A stretch of 64,000 nucleotides of DNA, from positions 310,001 through 374,000 of the forward strand of contig CBDCSK010000016.1 in assembly GCA_965221605.1 (NCBI GenBank), written 5' to 3'. The position numbers and the translations under genes are program-made. Source of the DNA: Aldehydirespirator sp965221605. GTDB taxonomy: Bacteria; Actinomycetota; Acidimicrobiia; Acidimicrobiales; Aldehydirespiratoraceae. This document shows, in pieces, positions 37,439 through 45,485 of this stretch. The notes under the pieces were generated by a model that made no database searches, had not been told where the DNA came from, and saw nothing but the letters and a program-made list of their open reading frames with translations. The number at the start of each line of letters is the position of its first letter. Within the stretch, counting starts at the first letter, position 1.

Positions 37439-38386
37439 GTGGAGGACTTCTTCACCTACTCGGTGATCCTGGGCATCTTCGTGGCCACCTTCAAGATCGC
37501 CACCCCGCTGCTGATCGCGGCCACCGGCGAGCTGGTCGCCGAGAGCAGCGGGATCCTGAACCTGAGCCTCGAGGGGACCATGACCCTGGGCGCCTTCACC
37601 GGGTTCCTGGTGGCCAACGAGACCGGCAACCTGTGGCTGGGCCTGGTCGGGGCAGCCGTGGGCGGGGGTGCGCTGGGGCTGCTGATGGCGGTGATGACGG
37701 CCACAGTCAAGGTCAACCAGATCGTCGCCGGGCTCGCGCTGAACATCCTCGGCCTGGGCGGCGCCTTCTTCTGGTACCGCTCCGTGTACGAGGAGGGCGG
37801 CGCCGTCGCGTTCCCGACCGTGGACCGGTTCCAGACCGCCACCGTCCCGCTGCTGTCCGACATCCCCGCGGTGGGCGAGGTGTTCTTCGACCAGCACTGG
37901 CTGACCTACTTCGGGATCCTCATGGTGCCGGCGACGTTCATCTTCCTGAATCGCACCAAGTACGGCCTGGAGCTCCGCAGCATCGGCCACAACCCCGAGG
38001 CGTGCGACATGCGGGGCGTGGGCATCATCTCCCGCCAGTACACCGCGGTGATCTACGGGGGCGTGATGGCCGGGCTGGGCGGCGCCTACCTCTCGCTGGC
38101 GGGGGGAAACCAGTTCTTCGACGACATCGTCGCGGGGCGAGGATGGATCGCCCTGGCCATCGTGATCTTCGGCAACTGGCGGGCGTCATGGATCCTGGGC
38201 GGCTCGCTGCTGTTCGGGTTCCTCGAGGCCACCCAGCTGTCACTGCAGGCCAGCGGCGTGGACCTGCCCTACCAGCTCCTGCTGGCCCTGCCGTTCCTTC
38301 TGACCATCGTGGCGCTGGTTCTCAATCGGAGCCGCTCCCAGGTCCCGCTGGCCCTGACCATCCCATACCACCGGGGCGAGCGCTAG
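37439..38386 (+). CDS. BMP-type ABC importer, permease subunit, copy 1b
   Basis: 315 aa (NupQ/YufQ type). GTG at 37439 gives an N-terminus aligned with the paralogue at 49874 (MEDFFTYSVILGIFVATFKI); the longer frame back to 37382 overlaps the previous gene. Hallmarks are ESSGILNLSLEGTMTLGAF, VNQIVAGLALNILGLG and GRGWIALAIVIFGNW. The C-terminus ends in PYHRGER, matching PYFRGER in the paralogue. Confidence 0.92.
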   Translation: MEDFFTYSVILGIFVATFKIATPLLIAATGELVAESSGILNLSLEGTMTLGAFTGFLVANETGNLWLGLVGAAVGGGALGLLMAVMTATVKVNQIVAGLALNILGLGGAFFWYRSVYEEGGAVAFPTVDRFQTATVPLLSDIPAVGEVFFDQHWLTYFGILMVPATFIFLNRTKYGLELRSIGHNPEACDMRGVGIISRQYTAVIYGGVMAGLGGAYLSLAGGNQFFDDIVAGRGWIALAIVIFGNWRASWILGGSLLFGFLEATQLSLQASGVDLPYQLLLALPFLLTIVALVLNRSRSQVPLALTIPYHRGER

Positions 38387-38402
38387 GGGAGCCGGATCGG
38401 CG

Positions 38403-40829
38403 ATGAGCCTCGACATCGACTCCCACATCCGCCACAGCAGCCGCCACATCGGGCGCTCGGTGCCGCGCCGGGAAGACCGCGGCCCGCTCACCGGCAAGGG
38501 CCGCTACGTGGCCGACATCAGGCTCCCGGGGATGCTCGAAGTGGTCTTCGTGCGGAGCATCGAGGCCCACGCCCGGATCGTCGCCGTAGACACCTCCGAG
38601 GCCCTCGCGGTCGACGGCGTAGTGGCGGTGTACACCGGCGCCGACCTGGCCGACGTGAAGACGTTCCCCGACTACATCGGATACATCGGCCCGGTCAAGC
38701 AGCGCCCGCTCGCCACCGACAGGGTGCGATACGTGGGGGCTCCCTATGCCGCCGTGGTCGCTGACGACCGCTACGTCGCTGAGGACGCGGCCGCGCTGGT
38801 GGCGGCGGGGACCACCTACGAGCCGCTGCCGACGGTGGCCGATCTCGACCAGGCCCTGGCCCCGGGAGCGCCCAAGCTCCATGACGACTGGGAGAGCAAC
38901 TGCTCGTTCGACGTGGCACCCCACAAGCCCGAGGTCGACCAGGCTTTCGAGCAGGCCGACCACACCTTCACCGAGACCTACGTCAGCCAGCGCCAGACCG
39001 GGCTGCCCATGGAGACCAGGGGAGTGGTGGCCAATGTGGACGGCGGGACGCTCACGGTGTGGTCTTCCACGCAGAGCCCCCACATGGTTAGGACCACGGT
39101 CGCCCTGATGCTGGGCATGCCCGAGCCGCAAGTGCGGGTGGTCCATCCGACCGTCGGGGGCGGCTTCGGCACCAAGACCCACATCTACCCCGAGGACGTC
39201 GTGGTGGCCTGGATCGCTCGCCGGCTCGACCGGCCGGTGCGCTGGATCGAGGACCGCATGGAGAACCTCGTGGCGTCGGTTCACGCCCGCGAGCAGCGCC
39301 ACGACGTCGAGGTCGCCTACGACGACGACGGCACCATTCGCGGCGTGCGCTGCGCGTCGACGCTAGACATGGGCTCGGGCGAGATCTTCATGCCGGGAAC
39401 CGCGCCTGTGTTCGTGACCAATGCCTGCATCACCGGCGGTTACGACTTCGCCAACATGGAGGCCCGCACCATCGGCGCGGCAACCAACAAGACTCCGGCC
39501 GGCGCGTACCGGGGCTTCGGGATCCCCGAGGGCGCGTTCGTCATGGAGCGGATCATCGACCGGGTCGCCCGCCTGACAGGGACTGACCGGGCGGACCTGC
39601 GGCGACGGATGCTGGTGCGCCCCGGACAGATGCCCTATGTGATGCACGGCGGGGGCCGCCTCGACTCGGGCTCCCACACCGAGTCCTTCGAGCGGGCCCT
39701 GAAGATGACGGCCCCGGCCCTCGAGCGGGCCCGTTCCCGATACGCCGACGACCCCGACGTCCGGGTGGGCGTGGGCTACTGCAACTACGTGGAGCCCACA
39801 TCGCCCAGCTACCACCTGACCACCGGCCACTGGGGCGGCGGCGACGCCGCCACCGTGCGAGTCGACCCCGACGGCTCGGTGCGGGTGGCCGCCGGCCTGA
39901 GCGAGCTCGGCCAGGGCAACACGACGGCTGCGGCCCAGCTCGCGGCCGACATGCTGGGCGTGTCCCCCGATGACGTCACCGTGGTGCTGGGCGACACTGA
40001 GCGGGCGCCCTACGGGCTCGGCTCCTGGGGCAGCCGGGGTGCGATGATGCTCACCGGCTCGGTCCTGCTGGCCTCGGAACGGCTGCTGGACAAGGCCCGC
40101 AGGATCGCCGCGCACATGCTGGAGGCAGCCGAGGCCGATGTCGTGCTCACCGACGGCGCGTTCCATGTGGCCGGCAGTAGCCAGCCCTCGGTGAGCTGGG
40201 CCGAGGTGGGCACCGCGGCGTGGGTCCGGGTCGTGGACCTGCCCGACGGCATGGAGGCCGGGCTGGAGACATCCGGCTTCTACCACCCGGAGAACCTCCA
40301 GCACCAGCTCGACGACACCGGCAGGATCAACGCCGCCGCCAGCTGGTCCAACGGGAGTCACATCGGGATCGTCAGCGTCAGGGTCAGCACGGGCGAGGTG
40401 AGGATCGAGGACTACATCGTGGTCCACGACTGCGGGACAGTCATCAACCCGGCGCTGGTGGAGGGCCAGATCCACGGCGGCGTGGCCCAGGGCATCGCCG
40501 GAGCCATGTACGAGCATTTCCAGTACGACACCGACACCGCCAATCCCCGGTTCGCGTCGTTCATGGACTACCTGGTGCCGACCTGCGCCGAAGTGCCTCA
40601 CATGGAGGTCGACCACTTCGAGTCGCCCGCCCCGGAACAGCCCCTGGGAGTCAAGGGCTGCGGCGAGGGGGGCACCGTGGGGCCGCCCGCGGTCGTGGCC
40701 GGAGCCGTCTCCGACGCCCTGTCGGAATGGGGTGTCGACCTCACCGAGTGCCCGGTGACGCCTGTGGCCGTGCGAGCCGCCATCCGGGCCGCCGCGAAGG
40801 ACCGGGCCGGCGCAGGAGCGAACTCGTGA
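38403..40829 (+). CDS. Molybdenum hydroxylase large subunit, module 1
   Basis: 808 aa, xanthine dehydrogenase / CoxL family, molybdopterin-binding subunit. It has GGGFGTK for cofactor binding, AYRGFG at 368-373, and the catalytic Glu E755 in KGCGEGGTVGPP. The AYRCSFR loop of true CO dehydrogenase (form I) is absent, so a purine-, aldehyde- or heterocycle-hydroxylating role is more likely. It starts 16 nt after the permease and overlaps the FAD subunit start (GTGA), so the oxidase is co-transcribed with the transporter. Confidence 0.92.
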   Translation: MSLDIDSHIRHSSRHIGRSVPRREDRGPLTGKGRYVADIRLPGMLEVVFVRSIEAHARIVAVDTSEALAVDGVVAVYTGADLADVKTFPDYIGYIGPVKQRPLATDRVRYVGAPYAAVVADDRYVAEDAAALVAAGTTYEPLPTVADLDQALAPGAPKLHDDWESNCSFDVAPHKPEVDQAFEQADHTFTETYVSQRQTGLPMETRGVVANVDGGTLTVWSSTQSPHMVRTTVALMLGMPEPQVRVVHPTVGGGFGTKTHIYPEDVVVAWIARRLDRPVRWIEDRMENLVASVHAREQRHDVEVAYDDDGTIRGVRCASTLDMGSGEIFMPGTAPVFVTNACITGGYDFANMEARTIGAATNKTPAGAYRGFGIPEGAFVMERIIDRVARLTGTDRADLRRRMLVRPGQMPYVMHGGGRLDSGSHTESFERALKMTAPALERARSRYADDPDVRVGVGYCNYVEPTSPSYHLTTGHWGGGDAATVRVDPDGSVRVAAGLSELGQGNTTAAAQLAADMLGVSPDDVTVVLGDTERAPYGLGSWGSRGAMMLTGSVLLASERLLDKARRIAAHMLEAAEADVVLTDGAFHVAGSSQPSVSWAEVGTAAWVRVVDLPDGMEAGLETSGFYHPENLQHQLDDTGRINAAASWSNGSHIGIVSVRVSTGEVRIEDYIVVHDCGTVINPALVEGQIHGGVAQGIAGAMYEHFQYDTDTANPRFASFMDYLVPTCAEVPHMEVDHFESPAPEQPLGVKGCGEGGTVGPPAVVAGAVSDALSEWGVDLTECPVTPVAVRAAIRAAAKDRAGAGANS

Positions 40830-41692
40830 AGCCGGCGCCGTTCGACTACTGCCGGCCCTCGACGGTGGCCGAGGCTCTGGAGGCTCTCGGCTCCACCGAG
40901 TCCAGCCGGGTGCTCGCAGGAGGCCAGAGCCTCATCCCGGCCATGAACTTCCGTCTCACCGACGTGTCGATGCTGGTCGACATCAACAGCATCGACGGAC
41001 TCGCCTCGGTGGACTGCGACTCTGGGGGCGTGACCGTGGGGGCGGCCGCCACCCAGACCCGGGTGCTGGAGGACGAGGGAGCGGCGAGGGTGGTAGGTGG
41101 ATTGCGGTCCGCGCTGCGCCACGTCGGGCATCTCCAGATCCGTAATCGGGGCACGGTATGCGGCAGCCTGGCCCACGCCGACCCCGCCGCAGAACTGCCC
41201 GCCCTCGCGGTCGCCTCCGACGCTGTGATCAGCGTCTCCGGACCCGATGGTGAACGCCGGATCGATGCACAGGACTTCTTCGTCGGGCCCTTCTGGACAT
41301 CTCTGGAGGACGGCGAACTCATCACCGAGGTGCGCTTCGGTGCACCGCCCGCCGGTTCGGTAGCCACTGTGGACGAGATCTCTCGCCGGGCCGGTGACTT
41401 CGCGGTGGCCGGTCTCGTCGCGATAGTTGAAGCCGACGGCAGCGCGGTGCGCTGGGCCCGCCTCGTCGGCTTCGGGTTGGGAGGCGTGCCCACCAGGCTG
41501 CGAACGGCCGAAGCCGCGATCTCGGGGTGGTCTGCGGATCGCCCGTCCGACGGGCTCACCGAGGCGGTCATGGCTGACACCGTCGACGCTTTCGATGACA
41601 TCCACGCCACCGCCTGGTACCGGCGCGAGGCGGTGGCCGCGCTCGTCGTGCGGGCTGCTCAGCGCGCGCTGGCAACCGGGGAGGCCGCATGA
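40826..41692 (+). CDS. Molybdenum hydroxylase FAD subunit, module 1
   Basis: 288 aa CoxM/XdhB-type protein. The FAD-binding motifs are AGGQSLIPAMNFR near the N-terminus and RNRGTVCGSLAHADPAAELPA further on. It takes electrons from the 2Fe-2S subunit. The GTG at 40826 overlaps the large subunit stop, and the stop overlaps the next ATG, giving strict coupling in the order large-FAD-FeS. Confidence 0.92.
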   Translation: MKPAPFDYCRPSTVAEALEALGSTESSRVLAGGQSLIPAMNFRLTDVSMLVDINSIDGLASVDCDSGGVTVGAAATQTRVLEDEGAARVVGGLRSALRHVGHLQIRNRGTVCGSLAHADPAAELPALAVASDAVISVSGPDGERRIDAQDFFVGPFWTSLEDGELITEVRFGAPPAGSVATVDEISRRAGDFAVAGLVAIVEADGSAVRWARLVGFGLGGVPTRLRTAEAAISGWSADRPSDGLTEAVMADTVDAFDDIHATAWYRREAVAALVVRAAQRALATGEAA

Positions 41693-42201
41693 CGATCGAA
41701 GCACTCTCCGAAGTCGAGGTCCAGCTCAGGATCAACGGACGGCCCCACCGTCACCGGGTGCCGTCCCGGCTGCTGCTGTCGGACTACATCCGCGACACCG
41801 TCGGCCTGACCGGCACCCACGTCGGCTGCGAGCACGGCTATTGCGGTGCCTGCACGGTCATCGTCGACGGCGACGCGGTGCGTTCATGCCTGATGCTGGC
41901 GGCACAGGCCGACGGTGCGGAGATCCGCACGGTCGAGGACCTCGCCCCAGCGGGATCGGACTCCCTGTCACCGATGCAGCAGGCGTTCCACGACAACCAT
42001 GCCCTGCAGTGCGGCTTCTGCACCGCCGGCTTCCTGATGACCCTGGAGAGCGTTGACCCCGGCGACTGGAACGAGCCCGAACGGGTCGTCGAACTGCTGT
42101 CGGGCAACCTCTGCCGATGCACCGGCTACCAGAACATCGTGGCCGCAGTAACGGAGGCGTGGAGCGCGTACGATGGAAGCGGAGGATCCGGAGATGGCTG
42201 A
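41689..42201 (+). CDS. Molybdenum hydroxylase 2Fe-2S subunit, module 1
   Basis: 170 aa CoxS/XdhC-type protein with two 2Fe-2S clusters. The N-terminal plant-type cluster has GCEHGYCGACTV and a later Cys (RSCLM); the second cluster has CGFCTAGF and CRCTGYQN. The C-terminal end overlaps the ferredoxin start by 8 bp. Confidence 0.93.
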   Translation: MTIEALSEVEVQLRINGRPHRHRVPSRLLLSDYIRDTVGLTGTHVGCEHGYCGACTVIVDGDAVRSCLMLAAQADGAEIRTVEDLAPAGSDSLSPMQQAFHDNHALQCGFCTAGFLMTLESVDPGDWNEPERVVELLSGNLCRCTGYQNIVAAVTEAWSAYDGSGGSGDG

Positions 42202-42400
42202 CGCAACCGTCGAAGTGAACCACGATGTCTGCATCGTCTCCGGAATGTGCGCCTCGCTGGCACCCGAGATCTTCGACATCGACGACGACGGCCTCAAGCT
42301 GGAGGTACTCCAGCCGACGCTGCCGCCCGAGATGGTGGCCAAGGCCCGGGGTGCCGAAGCGTGCTGCCCGGTGGAGGCGATCAAGGTAACAGAGGCATAA
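42194..42400 (+). CDS. 3Fe-4S ferredoxin, P450-type
   Basis: 68 aa from ATG at 42194, which follows GGAG; ATG at 42173 is an alternative giving 75 aa. C13 and C19 (CIVSGMC) and the Cys of CCPVEAI supply the three ligands of a 3Fe-4S cluster, the kind used by actinobacterial P450s. It lies between the Mo hydroxylase and a Rieske oxygenase, so it could feed that Rieske enzyme, the P450 at 26958, or both. Confidence 0.88.
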   Translation: MADATVEVNHDVCIVSGMCASLAPEIFDIDDDGLKLEVLQPTLPPEMVAKARGAEACCPVEAIKVTEA

Positions 42401-42430
42401 GGGCAATAGAGGCATAGAAGTGACCGAGTC

Positions 42431-43516
42431 ATGACCGTGACCCAAGATCCGGCAGTGGCCGGAGGATTCGAGGTGCAGGGGAACACCCAGCTCGACATGG
42501 CCGGCGAGGAGCGGCTCTACCAGCAGCTCAAGCGCTTCTGGCAGCCGGTGGCCTTCTCCGACGATCTGACCGACTCGCCCCACCAGGTAACGCTGTTCGA
42601 CACCCGCCTGGCCGTGGCCCGCCTCGACGGCAAGGCCCACACCTTCAGCGATATCTGCCGCCACCGGGGCTCGGCCCTGTCGCTGGGACGGGTCGACGGC
42701 TGCTGGCTGCGCTGCGCCTACCACGGCTGGGCCTACGACGCCGAGGGCACCGTCGTCGACATCCCGGCCCGGCCCGAGCTCAACGGCAAGCTGGTGGCCC
42801 AACTGCCCAGCTACCCGACGATCGAGGCCGGCGGACTGGTGTGGACCTGCGTCTCGGGCGAGACGCCGCGGTTCGGCCCGTCGGAGTGCCCCGAGCTCGA
42901 CGATCCGTCGTACCGGTTCCTGCGCTTCCCGCCGTATGAGTGGGACTGCTCGGTGGCCCGGCGCCTCGAGAACTACTTCGACTTCTCCCATTTCGCCCAT
43001 GTGCACCACGGGATCCTCGGCGACCGTGACGAGGCCGAGATCGCCGACTACGACGTGGCGCGCCACGGCTCGGAGCTGAGGATCACCGCGGGCCCGTTCA
43101 TCGAGTACACCGACAACGTCAAGAACTCGGCCGTCGAGCATGACGGCCTGACCTACGAGGCATGGAAGCGCTACCGGGTGTACATGCCCAACGCCATGAA
43201 GCTCAACAGCTCGGCCGGAGTGACCGAGGACTTCGTGCTCTACGTGGCCGTCGCACCGGTCAACCGGCGGCGGACCAGGTGCTTCACCTTCGTGGGCCGC
43301 AACTACGCCCTGGACCGCGACGAGGACTTCTGGGACATGCAGTACGTGATCCTCGGTCAGGACCAGCCCATCGTCGAGTCGCAGCGGCCCGAGGAGCTGC
43401 CTGTCGATCTGACGGCCGAGATGCACGTCAAGGGGGCCGACGCGGGCACGGTCGAGTACCGGCGCTGGCTGATCAGCATCGCCGACGGCGAGATCGAACC
43501 GGCCCCGACGGGCTGA
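42431..43516 (+). CDS. Rieske non-heme iron oxygenase, copy 2
   Basis: 361 aa, VanA/NdmA-like. The Rieske ligands are C76, H78, C95 and H98 (CRHRG, CAYHGW), and the mononuclear iron block is ENYFDFSHFAHVHHG. It is clearly closer to the copy at 50850 than to the one at 31089 (shared YFDFSHF, DNVKN, PNAMKLNSSAG). It lies 30 nt after the ferredoxin gene and is probably the last gene of operon 1. No reductase is near. Confidence 0.92.
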   Translation: MTVTQDPAVAGGFEVQGNTQLDMAGEERLYQQLKRFWQPVAFSDDLTDSPHQVTLFDTRLAVARLDGKAHTFSDICRHRGSALSLGRVDGCWLRCAYHGWAYDAEGTVVDIPARPELNGKLVAQLPSYPTIEAGGLVWTCVSGETPRFGPSECPELDDPSYRFLRFPPYEWDCSVARRLENYFDFSHFAHVHHGILGDRDEAEIADYDVARHGSELRITAGPFIEYTDNVKNSAVEHDGLTYEAWKRYRVYMPNAMKLNSSAGVTEDFVLYVAVAPVNRRRTRCFTFVGRNYALDRDEDFWDMQYVILGQDQPIVESQRPEELPVDLTAEMHVKGADAGTVEYRRWLISIADGEIEPAPTG

Positions 43517-43568
43517 CGCTAGAACTGGCCTCGCGGCTCCTGCCTGCGGGCGGGTACCGTTGGGATCC

Positions 43569-43970
43569 GTGACCACGACCGAGCCCCGCGCCGACACAGT
43601 GTCCCGCGCCGCCCGCAACGACCGCCATGACTCCGCACCGGGACCCCATGACGACGACCGCCTGCCGGTCAAGATGCTCAACGACCGGATCCTGGTGGCG
43701 ATCGGCGAGGCCGAGGGGGAGCGCCGCTCGACGGGCGGGATCCTGATCCCGGCCACCGCCCAGGTCGGCAAGCGGCTCACCTGGGCCGAGGTGGTGGCGG
43801 TCGGGCCCAACGTTCGCAACATGGAGAAGGGCGACCGGGTCCTGTTCAACCCCGAGGACCGCTACGAGGTAGAGGTGCGGGGCCGCGACTACATCATCCT
43901 GCGAGAACGCGACGTCCACGCCGTCGCCGCGGAGCGGCTCGACCAGGGCAGCACCGGCCTCTATCTGTAG
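43569..43970 (+). CDS. GroES-like co-chaperonin-fold protein
   Basis: 133 aa. A Cpn10 fold (PVKMLNDRILVAIGEAEG, then RSTGGILIPATAQVG and KGDRVLFNPED) preceded by about 35 charged residues and followed by a conserved-looking tail ending GSTGLYL. It belongs to the actinobacterial GroES-like group that is separate from the groESL operon. The mobile loop is replaced by RRSTGGILIPATAQVGKRL. GTG at 43569 is favoured; TACCGT lies 8 nt before it. No partner GroEL is near, and its client is unknown. Confidence 0.85.
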   Translation: MTTTEPRADTVSRAARNDRHDSAPGPHDDDRLPVKMLNDRILVAIGEAEGERRSTGGILIPATAQVGKRLTWAEVVAVGPNVRNMEKGDRVLFNPEDRYEVEVRGRDYIILRERDVHAVAAERLDQGSTGLYL

Positions 43971-43972
43971 TC

Positions 43973-43989
43973 AGCCCGAGCAGAGGGCT
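43973..43989. terminator. Hairpin between convergent genes
   Basis: AGCCC (43973-43977) and GGGCT (43985-43989) with a 7-nt loop, directly after the GroES-like stop and ahead of the convergent gene end. There is no T-run. Confidence 0.45.
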
Positions 43990-43994
43990 CGTCG

Positions 43995-45224
43995 CTAGTT
44001 CCTGCGCTTCATCTCTACGAATGGAAGTTCTGAGACCACCGCGCCAACCTCGCACGTTGCACCGGAGATCTCCCAATCCAGGACCACCTTCGTCCCAGGC
44101 TTCGTAGCTGCGGTGCTGATCCGGGCGAGCCCGATGAGCCCGCCGATCCTGGGACTCCACGCAATGCTGTTGGCGTACCCGACGTGGTCGTCCCCGGATC
44201 GGACCGGCACAAGCGGGAACCGCCAGCGCTGCGGTACACGGGGTGGCACGCCTTGCTCACCCTGCTGGGCCGCGATGTCTCGCCCGTCGATGCGCAGTCC
44301 GACGAGGCATCGGGCCGGGCCACCGCTCTGGCGCTCAGCCAGCAGCGCGTCCCTGCCGACGAAGTCTCCCTTCCCGAAGGCGACGAACCTCCCGATGTTC
44401 ATTTCTGCGGGTGTCGCCAACCACTGGACATGCTGGGAGGAGGTGGGATCGCCAGAATGCGTGGAGCTGTCGGGCCCGGCTCTCGTGTAGTCGATGACAG
44501 GCAGAATGAGACCGGCTTCGATACGGCCGACGTCCTCAGCCAGATCCCCGAGCGGCATCATCCCGAACGGTTCTCCCGCGGCGTACAGGACGTCCCACAC
44601 CTCTAGGGCATCTCCTGCCCGTACCCAGAACTCGAAGCCGCGCTCTCCCGTGAAGCCTTGCCGCCAGACCCATACAGCGGCTGAGCCGAGTTGGATTTCG
44701 GCACCTCGGGAGAACCGCAGACCGGATAGATCCTGTCCTGCCGCCCTAGCCAGAATGCCGTCGGATGCCGGGCCCTGGAGGTGGAGGATTCCCCACTCCT
44801 CTGTGACGTTCTCGATGGTCACGTCGAAACCCTCAGCGTTCTGCGCATACCAGATGTCCAGCGGGCTGGCGGTGAAGCCGAACTGCTGCTCGGAGATGCG
44901 GAACAACAGGCCGTCGCTTATGAGTTTGCCTTTCTCATCACAGAATGCATTGTAATAGGCATGCTTGAGCTCCATCCTGGAGATGTCGCGAATGACGAGC
45001 CTCTGGAGATACTCCACGACGTCAGGGCCTGAGAAGAAGTACATCTCAAGAGGTGACTTGTCCTCCAGGACGGCTGCCTCGCGCATCGCAGCCACTTCCT
45101 GCCCGTGATCCCAGAACGACTCCGGGCGAAGGTAGACCACATCACCGGCCGCCCACTCGCTCCACGTGCCCGACTTGACGAGCGGGCCCATCCGCGGCGT
45201 GAATGGCGTTCCGCTGATCCTCAT
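43995..45224 (-). CDS. GcvT-like aminomethyltransferase / demethylase, copy 2
   Basis: 409 aa. Tetrahydrofolate-dependent methyl transfer family, as for copy 1. Landmarks are LHLQGPASDGILA, RQGFTGERGFEFW and GRIEAGLILPVIDYTRAG. It ends LPFVEMKRRN, a shared tail with copy 1. The codon use is visibly less G+C-biased than in its neighbours (AAA, ATA, AAT, TGT and TAT codons occur), so it may have been acquired separately. It is divergent from the second BMP lipoprotein, with a 261-bp control region between them. Confidence 0.87.
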   Translation of the reverse strand: MRISGTPFTPRMGPLVKSGTWSEWAAGDVVYLRPESFWDHGQEVAAMREAAVLEDKSPLEMYFFSGPDVVEYLQRLVIRDISRMELKHAYYNAFCDEKGKLISDGLLFRISEQQFGFTASPLDIWYAQNAEGFDVTIENVTEEWGILHLQGPASDGILARAAGQDLSGLRFSRGAEIQLGSAAVWVWRQGFTGERGFEFWVRAGDALEVWDVLYAAGEPFGMMPLGDLAEDVGRIEAGLILPVIDYTRAGPDSSTHSGDPTSSQHVQWLATPAEMNIGRFVAFGKGDFVGRDALLAERQSGGPARCLVGLRIDGRDIAAQQGEQGVPPRVPQRWRFPLVPVRSGDDHVGYANSIAWSPRIGGLIGLARISTAATKPGTKVVLDWEISGATCEVGAVVSELPFVEMKRRN

Positions 45225-45277
45225 CGTGTCAAATCCCCTTTGCCTTCTGAAGACGCGCGAACTCGTCGACCTGTGAG

Positions 45278-45292
45278 ATTGATGCCATCAAT
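45278..45292. promoter_or_regulatory. Palindromic operator ATTGATG-C-CATCAAT
   Basis: Perfect inverted repeat with 7-bp arms around one base. It lies 54 bp upstream of the copy 2 GcvT-like start and about 190 bp upstream of the second BMP lipoprotein, in their shared control region. On the minus strand it overlaps a possible -10 TATTGA. GntR-type regulators often use sites of this size, but no such regulator is in the window. Confidence 0.55.
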
Positions 45293-45326
45293 ACCCTCGG
45301 CGCAGTGTAGCGAGGGCCACCTTCAT

Positions 45327-45463
45327 GTCAAGTTCGTGTCGCCGGCGGGCGTCGGCGGCGTGACCGCCTTGACAGACGCAGGACCGGCGAGCCACCCTAT
45401 TGCTCTCACCAATGTCAGGCCCTTTTCGCGCTGGGTGGCGTGGAACCCGACGGCCACGAAGGG
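45327..45463 (+). promoter_or_regulatory. Structured 5' region of the second BMP lipoprotein gene
   Basis: GTCAAG (45327-45332) pairs with CTTGAC (45368-45373) around a G+C-rich inner hairpin. Further on, CCCTT (45420-45424) and CG pair with CG and AAGGG (45457-45463) around either GGGT/ACCC (45433-45436, 45445-45448) or GTGGC/GCCAC. It ends 22 nt before the ATG. The transcription start is not clear. Confidence 0.35.
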
Positions 45464-45485
45464 CAACAACCATGAGGGGGCACCG

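Noticed and set aside
41858..43849. 663-aa open frame on the minus strand
   Set aside because: Covers the opposite strand of the FeS subunit, ferredoxin and Rieske genes, all of which have clear motifs.
45105..45485. N-terminal extension of the second BMP lipoprotein
   Set aside because: The signal peptide begins at the ATG at 45486; the upstream frame lies over the divergent gene and control region.
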